Source: Planobispora rosea
GTDB lineage: Bacteria; Actinomycetota; Actinomycetes; Streptosporangiales; Streptosporangiaceae
DNA length: 64,000 bases
Direction: 5' to 3'
NCBI RefSeq assembly: GCF_014648175.1
Contig: NZ_BMQP01000037.1
Span: 16,694 to 80,693, forward strand
Shown: piece by piece, positions 32,295 to 42,557 of the stretch
Layout of the letters: the number at the start of each line of letters is the position of its first letter
How positions within the stretch are numbered: position 1 is the first letter of the stretch
Notes under the pieces: generated by a model
What the model saw: the letters and a program-made list of their open reading frames with translations, nothing else
Database searches by the model: none
What the model was told of the DNA's origin: nothing
Position numbers and translations under genes: made by a program

Positions 32295-33272
32295 ATGAGC
32301 GATCTCGATCGGGAGCCGGGTCAGGCGGTGTACGACTGCGCGGTCGCGACCGTGGCCGAGCCGGAGAGTGTGCTCCTGCCGGGGCACGACGTGCCCCTGG
32401 GCCGCTACACCACGGTGCGCAGGCTGCTGCCGCACCGGCGGCGGCGGATGGTCGGCGCCTGGTGCTTCGTGGACCACTTCGGCCCGGACGACGTGAGCGG
32501 GCGGCCCGGGATGCAGGTGCCGCCGCACCCGCACACCGGCCTGCAGACCGTCACCTGGCTGGTCGAGGGCGAGATCGTGCACCGCGACAGCCTCGGCAGC
32601 GACCAGGCGATCGTGCCCGGTCAGCTCAACCTGATGACGTCGGGGCACGGCATCGCCCACTCCGAGCAGTCCCCGGCGGACCACCCCCCGGGCATGCACG
32701 GGCTGCAGCTGTGGGTGGCGCTGCCGGAGGAGGCACGCCACGGCGAGGCGCGCTTCGAGCACCACGCGGCCATGCCGGTGCTGCGCGACGGAGAGATGAC
32801 CGTCACCGTCGTGGTGGGGGAGTTCGGGCGGCTGCGCTCGCCCGCACGCGTCCACACTCCGCTCCTCGGCGCCGAAGTGCTGTTCACCGGCCCCGGGCGG
32901 CGGGAACTGCCGCTCGACCCCGTCTTCGAGAACGCCGTGCTGATCATGTCCGGTACGGCGGACGTCGCGGGGACGCGGCTGTCGCCGGGCTCGCTGCTGT
33001 ATCTCGGCCGGGGCCGGTCCGAGGTGTCCGTCGAGGCCGAGGGGGAGGCCCGGCTGTTCCTGCTCGGCGGCGAGCCGTTCGACGAGCCCCTCGTCATGTG
33101 GTGGAACTTCGTGGGCCGCTCCCACGAGGAGATCGTCCAGGCCCGCGACGACTGGGCGGCGGGCCGGCGGTTCGGCACGGTGGCCGGCTGCTCGGCCGAG
33201 CCGCTCCCGGCTCCCGGGATGCCCAACGTCCGGCTGAAGGCCCGGGACCGGCACGGCCGTACCGTGGGCTGA
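32295..33272 (+). CDS. Pirin-family bicupin
   Basis: 325 aa. The N-terminal cupin has the metal-binding set VGAWCFVDHFGPDDV, PPHPHTGLQTVTWLVEGEIVHRDSLG and MTSGHGIAHSE, with His residues and Glu placed as in pirins. The C-terminal cupin ends EEIVQARDDW. Pirins are iron-binding proteins; some are quercetin dioxygenases and some act as redox-sensitive cofactors. No neighbouring gene selects between these. Transcription is probably leaderless. Confidence 0.9.
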   Translation: MSDLDREPGQAVYDCAVATVAEPESVLLPGHDVPLGRYTTVRRLLPHRRRRMVGAWCFVDHFGPDDVSGRPGMQVPPHPHTGLQTVTWLVEGEIVHRDSLGSDQAIVPGQLNLMTSGHGIAHSEQSPADHPPGMHGLQLWVALPEEARHGEARFEHHAAMPVLRDGEMTVTVVVGEFGRLRSPARVHTPLLGAEVLFTGPGRRELPLDPVFENAVLIMSGTADVAGTRLSPGSLLYLGRGRSEVSVEAEGEARLFLLGGEPFDEPLVMWWNFVGRSHEEIVQARDDWAAGRRFGTVAGCSAEPLPAPGMPNVRLKARDRHGRTVG

Positions 33273-33578
33273 GCCCGTCCCGGACAGGATGTCCTCCAGC
33301 TCGTCCGCGCCGTAGCCGTCGTCGTAGTGAGCCTCGTCGGGCGTACGGCTCCGCTGCGCCGTGGCCGCCCCGGCCTCGCCGATCACCGCCGATCACCGCT
33401 GACAGCCTCGCCGGAACGTCGTCCGTCATCCGTCATCGCCAGAGAAGCAGGGACCTTGTCTTATCGGTCCCGGACGACAGTCCGCGGTACTTGACGAGCC
33501 CACGGCATGCATGTAGAAAACCAAAAGGTTATATAACTAGGCGGTTGAAATGTGTGGGCAGGAGAAGAGAGGCATGTC
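33273..33578. other. Intergenic region between pirin and VOC genes with an open antisense stretch
   Basis: 306 bp. On the minus strand, 33273-33386 reads as an acidic peptide with over 90% G/C at third positions (MIGEAGAATAQRS onwards, DDGYGADELEDIL), continuing open into the antisense of pirin. It may be the remnant of a gene. The plus-strand VOC promoter and the AACCAAAAGGTT palindrome lie at the right end. Confidence 0.35.
33519..33530. promoter_or_regulatory. Palindrome AACCAAAAGGTT upstream of VOC gene
   Basis: Its arms match the AACCA-N-TGGTT boxes bound by ArsR-type repressors that control SRPBCC/VOC genes. It sits in a short AT-rich patch (AAAACCAAAAGGTTATATAAC) 49 bp before the VOC start. 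No ArsR gene is in the window. Confidence 0.4.
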
Positions 33579-33992
33579 ATGAACTGGACGCTGGAAGTGG
33601 TCGTGGTCCCGGTCGCGGACGTGGATCGGGCCAGGGCCTTCTACGCCGATCGGCTCGGCTTCGCGGTGGACCACGACACCGAGGTCAGCGAGGACATGCG
33701 CATCGTCCAGCTGACCCCGCGGGGATCGGGCTGCTCGATCGTGGTGGGGAAGGGGCTCTCGCAGATGAAGCCCGGTTCCCTGCAGGGCCTGCAACTGGTG
33801 GTCTCCGACCTGCGCGCGGCGCGCGCCCAGCTCGTCGAGCGGGGAGTGGAGGTCGGCGAGATCCAGATCGTCGGTCCGTCGGGCCTCCGCCCCGCCGAAG
33901 AGGGGGACGACCTCAACAACCAGGGGTTCGTCTTCTTCAGCGACCCGGACGGCAACGGCTGGGCCGTCCAGCAGATCACCGCCCGCGGCTGA
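33579..33992 (+). CDS. VOC-family glyoxalase-like protein
   Basis: 137 aa from the ATG at 33579, with GAGAGG just upstream. MNWTLEVVVVPVADVDRARAFYADRLGFAVDHD is the typical first module; QGLQLVVSDLRAARAQLVERGVEV and FFSDPDGNGWAVQQIT close the fold. Proteins with this signature are usually annotated as glyoxalase/bleomycin-resistance relatives; no specific substrate can be claimed. The start lies downstream of an ArsR-like palindrome, unusual for a gene without an adjacent regulator. Confidence 0.87.
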   Translation: MNWTLEVVVVPVADVDRARAFYADRLGFAVDHDTEVSEDMRIVQLTPRGSGCSIVVGKGLSQMKPGSLQGLQLVVSDLRAARAQLVERGVEVGEIQIVGPSGLRPAEEGDDLNNQGFVFFSDPDGNGWAVQQITARG

Positions 33993-34014
33993 CGGGGGGT
34001 GGCCGATGGTCCCT

Positions 34015-34080
34015 CCGGTCAGCGGCACCTTCCGGTCGACGGCACCTTCCGGTCGACGGCACTGTCCGGTCAACGGCCTC
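34015..34080. repeat. 17-bp tandem repeat, four copies
   Basis: CCGGTCRRCGGCACCTT-type units repeat four times with small differences, between the VOC stop and the end of the convergent PfpI gene. No hairpin potential or coding frame explains it. Confidence 0.75.
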
Positions 34081-34112
34081 CCCGGCCGCCGGGCCCTGTC
34101 GCGGGGCCGGGA

Positions 34113-34718
34113 TCAGCCGGGGAGGGGCTCGTCGGCGAGGTAGGGCGGCGCGGGCTCGTACTGGATGGCACGGCGCACCGCGCGGGCGTGGTCGCGCCCG
34201 TGGAGCCGGCCGACCAGCCACAGGGCCATGTCGATCCCGGCGGACACCCCCTGGCTGGTGACCAGGTTGCCGTCGACGACGTACCGGGCGTCGCGGACCA
34301 CGGTGATGTCGCCCCGGGCCTGGAGCGCGTCCTGGAAGGCGTGGTGGGTGGCCACCCGGCGGCCGCGCGCCGGGCCCGCCTCGTGCAGCAGCAGCGCGCC
34401 GGTGCACACGCCGGTGACCCAGCCGGCGGCGGCGGAGGTCTTGGTGATCCAGTCGACCAGTGCGGGGTTGGACACCTCGCGCCGGGTGCCGCTGCCGCCG
34501 GGGACCAGCAGCACGTCCAGCGGCGGATGGTCGTCCATGGTGTGGTCGGGCAGCACCCGCATGCCCTTGTTGCACCGTACGGCCTCGTCCCGCTCGGCGA
34601 TGAGGACCGACGCGTCGGCGCCGCCGCGCAGCACGGACGAGACGGTGAACACCTCCCACGGCCCGACGAAGTCCAGCTCCTCCACACCCTCGAAGAGCAG
34701 CAATCCGTAGGTCGTCAT
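34113..34718 (-). CDS. DJ-1/PfpI-family protein
   Basis: 201 aa. MTTYGLLLFEGVEELDFVGPWEVF is the characteristic opening of the isonitrile-hydratase/PfpI branch. The nucleophile elbow is VTGVCTGALLL with Cys105, and Glu12-Glu13/Asp16 near the N-terminus are in the place of the catalytic acid. It lacks a C-terminal AraC DNA-binding domain, so it is a free enzyme rather than a GATase1-type regulator. Possible activities include glyoxalase III, isonitrile hydration or deglycation; sequence alone does not decide. Confidence 0.85.
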   Translation of the reverse strand: MTTYGLLLFEGVEELDFVGPWEVFTVSSVLRGGADASVLIAERDEAVRCNKGMRVLPDHTMDDHPPLDVLLVPGGSGTRREVSNPALVDWITKTSAAAGWVTGVCTGALLLHEAGPARGRRVATHHAFQDALQARGDITVVRDARYVVDGNLVTSQGVSAGIDMALWLVGRLHGRDHARAVRRAIQYEPAPPYLADEPLPG

Positions 34719-34924
34719 GCTTTCTCCTTGATCGATGGGAATGTCCCGTTGTCTTTTTCATGATCGCTGCTACCCGCGCGCTGCGTAACCGCTGCGCACG
34801 GTAAATATGGCGAGAATCTCGGGGAATCTGCGGAAATTCACGTCAATGCCGCAGGAAATCGAGGCGGAGCGGAGAATCCGGCGGGGACGGGCGGCGCGGG
34901 CCGTTCCCTTGGTATCGTCGAATT

Positions 34925-35010
34925 CCAGGCCGAGAGGCGCTGCAACGGGCTCCGACCCGCCACGCTCGGCCTGGCGCATGTTCGACAAGGGCGCCTCCGG
35001 ACAACGGAGG
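34925..35010 (+). promoter_or_regulatory. S-adenosylhomocysteine (SAH) riboswitch controlling metH
   Basis: P1 is a perfect 10-bp helix: CCAGGCCGAG (34925-34934) with CTCGGCCTGG (34965-34974). The conserved core AGGCGCTGCAACGGG follows P1, and P2 is CGGG...CCCG. GAGGCGC (34934-34940) pairs perfectly with GCGCCTC (34991-34997) to form the pseudoknot. An alternative hairpin CCTCCG (34994-34999)/CGGAGG (35005-35010) would bury the metH ribosome-binding site and uses part of the pseudoknot strand. SAH binding should favour the pseudoknot and free the GGAGG, switching translation on. That fits metH, which recycles the homocysteine made from SAH. Confidence 0.9.
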
Positions 35011-35018
35011 TGACCTGA

Positions 35019-38717
<3,699 letters not shown>

Positions 38718-38747
38718 GACCGCGTCCTCGCCGGGTAAGAGGGCTCC

Positions 38748-39590
38748 GTGAACGTATCGGTGCGTATCGCCCACTGCAGTGATGACACGGCATCGCTGAC
38801 GGTGAGCGGTGAGATGGATTCCTCCAACTGCGAGCTGGTGGAGTCCATCCTGGATTCCCTCGTCTCGCGAGGGGCCCGGTACATCACGGTCGACGCTTCC
38901 GAGTTGCGTTTCTGCGACGTCGCGGGGGCGTACATGCTGGCCCGGATCCACCGGCGGCTGCGCGTCGCCGGCGGCGAGCTGGTCGTCACCGCTCCCGAGG
39001 CCGTGACGGGGATGTTCGACGCGCTGAAGGCCGCCGGAGGCCCGGAGCGCGGTCCGGAGACCGTCCCGGGACTCAGTCCGGGACTCGGCCCGGAATCTCC
39101 CGCCCAGGCGGGGGAGCGCGGGCGGGGCGCCGTGCCCGGCGCCCCGCGCGTGCGCCGGCGGCACCTTCCGGTCCCGCGCCGTTTCGGGAGCGGCCGTTCA
39201 GGCCGTACGGGCGCCGCGGAGCGCCGCCGTTCCGCCGCCCCTCCCTCGACGTCCCCCGTGTCCCCCGTGCCCCCCGTGTCCCCCGTGTTCCCTGTATCCC
39301 CTGTGTCCTCCGCGGTCCCGCAGGCGGCTCCGCACCCCGCCCTGGAGCGAGCCGCGCGGCTCAGGCGAGAGACGGCCGCGCAGCTGGAGATCCTGCTCCT
39401 CCGCGCGGCCAGGACCTGCACGGCCCTGGCCGAGGTCCACGAGCGCCTGGCCTCCTGCCACGCCACGCTCGCGGCGCGGGTCACGCCCCGGGAGAAGTCC
39501 CGGCTGAAGTGCGACGACCGGTTCCACCGGATGGAGGCGGAGCGGCTACGCGTGCGCGCCCTCCGCTTCACCGGCGGGGGCGACGGGTAA
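38748..39590 (+). CDS. STAS-domain protein with Pro-rich linker and helical C-terminus
   Basis: 280 aa, start GTG preceded by AAGAGGG. Residues 1-95 form a STAS/anti-anti-sigma domain (GEMDSSNCELVESILDSL, ITVDASELRFCDVAGAYML). The site that is normally DSSG with a phosphorylated Ser is DVAG (57-60), so regulation by an anti-sigma kinase is unlikely. Residues ~98-200 are a low-complexity linker including an SPV repeat (9-bp DNA unit, 39243-39300). The C-terminal ~75 residues are helical and basic (LERAARLRRETAAQLEILLLRAAR). It lies 30 bp after metH, possibly co-transcribed, and upstream of a GAF histidine kinase. Confidence 0.78.
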   Translation: MNVSVRIAHCSDDTASLTVSGEMDSSNCELVESILDSLVSRGARYITVDASELRFCDVAGAYMLARIHRRLRVAGGELVVTAPEAVTGMFDALKAAGGPERGPETVPGLSPGLGPESPAQAGERGRGAVPGAPRVRRRHLPVPRRFGSGRSGRTGAAERRRSAAPPSTSPVSPVPPVSPVFPVSPVSSAVPQAAPHPALERAARLRRETAAQLEILLLRAARTCTALAEVHERLASCHATLAARVTPREKSRLKCDDRFHRMEAERLRVRALRFTGGGDG

Positions 39591-39775
39591 GGCGTTCCCG
39601 GGCGAACCCGCCGATGCGGCGTGGCAGGGCTGGTATCCAGCCTCCCTCGACTGCGTCAAAAAGCCGAAGGTTTCTTGACGCAGCGGCTCGTGCCTGTGCC
39701 ACCCGGCCGGGTAGGGGGTCTGTCTGGGACGTTTGTCGGAGCAGGCATCGACAGGGAGCCGGAGGTGAGAAGGTC

Positions 39776-39850
39776 ATGTTCAGCGCGCTGGTGGTCATGG
39801 AGGGTCATACGATCTCGATGCCGCTCCCTCCGGCAGGACTGGGGCGGTGA
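39776..39850 (+). CDS. Small ORF (24 aa) overlapping the GAF kinase start
   Basis: The ATG is preceded by a strong GGAGGTGAGAAGG. The peptide begins MFSALVVMEGHTISM and ends PAGLGR. Its TGA (39848-39850) overlaps the GTG start of the kinase (GGTGA), an arrangement typical of translational coupling. The kinase GTG itself has only a weak site (CTGGGG). It could be a leader ORF that sets kinase translation. Not confirmed as a stable protein. Confidence 0.5.
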   Translation: MFSALVVMEGHTISMPLPPAGLGR

Positions 39851-41169
39851 ATGCCGCGCGGCGGCCGTCACCGCGCCCCGGTGGCGAGGATCGCGGGCAC
39901 ACCCCGGCATCCGTCATCGACAGGACGGACCGGTTCCCGGTCCCGGCCGACGAATCCGACCGGCTGCGGGAACTGGCGGAGCTGGAGGCCGTCGAAGCCC
40001 CGCTGGAGTCGGTCCTGACGGCGATCGCCGAACTGGCCGCGCGCGTCTGCCGGACTCCGGTGGCGCTGGTCAACCTGATCGGGAAGAACACCCAGCATCT
40101 CAAGGGCCGCACCGGGATGCACTCCGACGTCATGGACCGCCGAGTGGCGTTCTGCCCGTACGTGATCTACGGCCGGGAGCCGATGGAGGTCCCCGACGCA
40201 CGCGCCGATCCGCGCTTCCGCGACGATCCCCTGGTCAGCGGTGAGCCGGGCGTGCGTTTCTACTCCGGCGCGCCGTTGATCAGCCATGCCGGGCACATCC
40301 TGGGCACGGTGTGCGTGATGGACCGCCGGCCGCGCAGGCTGGGCCCCGAGCAGCGAGGCGCCCTGATCGCGCTGGCCGCCTGCGCGGTCGCCGTGGTGGA
40401 GTGCCACCACCATGATCGTCGGAACGATCAGATGGCCCGGGAACGGGAGCAGGTGCAGGACCTCAAGCAGCTGTTCCTGCGCAGCATCAACCACGAGCTG
40501 CGCACCCCGCTGACCTCGATCCGCTCCTATCTGCAGCTCCTCCAGGACGACGAGACCGAGCTGGACCAGATCACCGAGCGGCGGTTCCTGGAGGTGATCG
40601 AGCGCAACAGCGACCGGCTGCTGGAGCGGCTGGACGAGCTGCTGCTGCTGGCCAGCCTCAGCGCGCAGACCGTCGCCTTCATCGCCGGGCCGGTCGACCT
40701 GGCCGCGCTGCTGTCCGCGCTGGTGGCCGAGGCCGAGGCCAAGTCCCGGCCCAAGAACCAGACCCTGACCCTGGACGCGCCGCGGCCGGTCATGGCCTGG
40801 GCCGACGCCGGACGGTTGCGGCCCGCGCTGACGCACCTGATCGACAACGCGATCAAGTTCACTCCCAACGGGGGCCGGATCGACGTCGCCGTCACCGGCG
40901 ATCCGGTGCCGACGGCGGAGATCCACGACACCGGGATCGGCATCGGCACGGACGATGTCGGGCGGGTCTTCGAGGACTTCTACCGCACGCCCGAGGCCGA
41001 GGCCGGGGCGATCGACGGGATCGGGGTGGGCCTGTCCATCGTCAAGCGGGTCATCGCCCTGCACGGCGGTGACGTACGGCTGACCAGCGGAGTGGGCGAG
41101 GGCACCTGCGTCCGTATCACCCTGCCGTCCCCGCTGGCCGCGGGAGGCACGCCACTCGGCGACAGATGA
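39847..41169 (+). CDS. Cytoplasmic GAF-domain sensor histidine kinase
   Basis: 440 aa, no TM segments. A GAF domain (~50-185; VLTAIAELAARVCRTPVALVNLI, FYSGAPLISHAGHILGTVCVMD) is followed by HisKA with His216 (SINHELRTPLTSIRSYLQLL) and HATPase_c (DNAIKFTPNGG, IHDTGIGIG, GIGVGLSIVKRVIALHGG). The GAF resembles the FhlA/phytochrome-like branch lacking a chromophore Cys, so it may bind a small ligand or sense redox. No response regulator is adjacent (orphan kinase). The 256-bp upstream region contains only the small overlapping ORF. Confidence 0.92.
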   Translation: MNAARRPSPRPGGEDRGHTPASVIDRTDRFPVPADESDRLRELAELEAVEAPLESVLTAIAELAARVCRTPVALVNLIGKNTQHLKGRTGMHSDVMDRRVAFCPYVIYGREPMEVPDARADPRFRDDPLVSGEPGVRFYSGAPLISHAGHILGTVCVMDRRPRRLGPEQRGALIALAACAVAVVECHHHDRRNDQMAREREQVQDLKQLFLRSINHELRTPLTSIRSYLQLLQDDETELDQITERRFLEVIERNSDRLLERLDELLLLASLSAQTVAFIAGPVDLAALLSALVAEAEAKSRPKNQTLTLDAPRPVMAWADAGRLRPALTHLIDNAIKFTPNGGRIDVAVTGDPVPTAEIHDTGIGIGTDDVGRVFEDFYRTPEAEAGAIDGIGVGLSIVKRVIALHGGDVRLTSGVGEGTCVRITLPSPLAAGGTPLGDR

Positions 41170-41206
41170 GCCTTCCCGGAATCCGGGCCACCGCCTCCAA
41201 AAAAAG

Positions 41207-41220
41207 TAACCAAGTGGTAG
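41207..41220. promoter_or_regulatory. CTACCA-type operator upstream of GH1 gene (site A)
   Basis: On the minus strand CTACCACTTGGTTA, flanked by AAAAC and CTTTT. It matches sites at 45711 and 54748 base for base across the core and lies 57 bp upstream of the GH1 start. Confidence 0.7.
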
Positions 41221-41276
41221 GTTTTCTGCCAGTCCTCGCGGTGATCTGTGCGTCGAGGTGGACAAGGGGAGGCGGT

Positions 41277-42500
41277 ATGGAGCTCTCGTTCCCGGAGGGT
41301 TTTCTGTGGGGGGCGGCGGGCAGCGCGCACCAGATCGAGGGGAACAACGTCGCCAGCGACCTGTGGGCGATGGAGAACCGTCCCGGCAGCGTCATGCCCG
41401 AACGCAGCGGAGACGCCTGCGACAGCTACCACCGCTGGGGCGAGGACCTCGACATCGTCCGGGGTCTGGGCCTGACCGCCTACCGCTTCAGCATCGAGTG
41501 GGCACGGGTGGAGCCCGCGGAGGGCCAGGTCTCCCTGGCGGCGCTGGCGCACTACCGCCGCATGATCGAGGGGTGCCTGGAGCGCGGCCTCACCCCGGTG
41601 GTGACGTTGCACCACTTCACCAGCCCGCTCTGGTTCCAGCTGGCGGGCGGGTGGTCGTCCGCCGAGGCGGTCGCGCGGTTCCGCCGCTACGTGCGCGCCG
41701 TACTGCCGATCCTGGACGGGGTCGAGTGGGTCTGCACCGTCAACGAGCCCAACATGCTCGCGATGGTCGCCGCCATCATGAAGCGGGGCGAGCGAGGGGA
41801 GCACGGGGAGCACGGGGAGAGCGTCGCCGGCGCGCTGCCCCCTCCCGACCAGGAGATGGCCGACGCCCTGGCCGCCGCGCACCGTGCCGCCCGCGAGGAA
41901 CTCGGCGCGGCCGGTCTGAGGTCCGGCTGGACGGTCGCCAACCAGAACTTCGAGGCGGACCCCGGCGCGGAGGCGGAGCGCGACGCCTGGGCGTGGCCGC
42001 GCGAGGACCAGTTCCTGGACGTCGCGGCGGCCGACGACTTCATCGGTGTGCAGGCGTACACGCGCGTGCGGATCGGGCGGCGGGGCGCGCTGCCGGTGCC
42101 GGACGGCGCCCGCCGCACCCTCATGGGATGGGAGTTCTACCCGGCGGCGCTGGGCGACGCCGTACGGTACACGGCGGCGCGGCTGCCGGGCGTGCCGATC
42201 CTCGTGACGGAGAACGGCATCGCGACGGCGGACGACGCCGAGCGCGTCGAGTACACGCGCGGCGCCCTGGCCGGACTGCACGGCGCCATCGCCGACGGGA
42301 TCGACGTGCGCGGATACCTGCACTGGTCGTTGCTGGACAACTACGAGTGGGGCTCCTACCGGCCGACCTTCGGGCTGGTCGCGGTGGACCGGGAGACGTT
42401 CGCGCGGACGGTCAAGCCGAGCGCCCGCTGGCTGGGCGCGATCGCCCGGACCGGCGTCCTCTCCGCCGGGGCGGTCCACGAGGAGCTGTCCCCCGCCTGA
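41277..42500 (+). CDS. GH1 beta-glycosidase, intracellular
   Basis: 407 aa from the ATG at 41277 with AGGGGAGGCGG upstream. It begins ELSFPEGFLWGAAGSAHQIEG as GH1 enzymes do. Catalytic acid/base is Glu157 (NEPNM) and the nucleophile is Glu312 (TENG). At 407 residues it is shorter than the usual ~450. An in-frame RGERGEHGEHGES repeat lies just after the acid/base loop. There is no signal peptide, so it acts on imported substrate. It is controlled by the shared CTACCA operator and is convergent with the GH3 gene. Confidence 0.92.
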   Translation: MELSFPEGFLWGAAGSAHQIEGNNVASDLWAMENRPGSVMPERSGDACDSYHRWGEDLDIVRGLGLTAYRFSIEWARVEPAEGQVSLAALAHYRRMIEGCLERGLTPVVTLHHFTSPLWFQLAGGWSSAEAVARFRRYVRAVLPILDGVEWVCTVNEPNMLAMVAAIMKRGERGEHGEHGESVAGALPPPDQEMADALAAAHRAAREELGAAGLRSGWTVANQNFEADPGAEAERDAWAWPREDQFLDVAAADDFIGVQAYTRVRIGRRGALPVPDGARRTLMGWEFYPAALGDAVRYTAARLPGVPILVTENGIATADDAERVEYTRGALAGLHGAIADGIDVRGYLHWSLLDNYEWGSYRPTFGLVAVDRETFARTVKPSARWLGAIARTGVLSAGAVHEELSPA

Positions 42501-42512
42501 TCGGCCCCCGGA

Positions 42513-42545
42513 GGCGGCCCGGTGACCGCGTGCCACCGGGCCGCC
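42513..42545. terminator. Bidirectional terminator between GH1 and GH3 genes
   Basis: GGCGGCCCGGTG pairs perfectly with CACCGGGCCGCC (12 bp), flanked by further CCGG complementarity, between convergent genes. Confidence 0.75.
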
Positions 42546-42557
42546 CCCGGCGTGATG

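Noticed and set aside
34015..34080. CRISPR array
   Set aside because: The 17-bp units are contiguous without spacers and no cas gene is nearby; it is a simple tandem repeat.
34925..35010. Cobalamin riboswitch upstream of the B12-dependent metH
   Set aside because: No B12-box is present, and the conserved core and pseudoknot match the SAH class instead.
39660..39710. Stress-sigma promoter (GTTT...GGGTAG) before the GAF kinase
   Set aside because: The spacing between the two elements is about 33 bp, too long for a SigB-type promoter.
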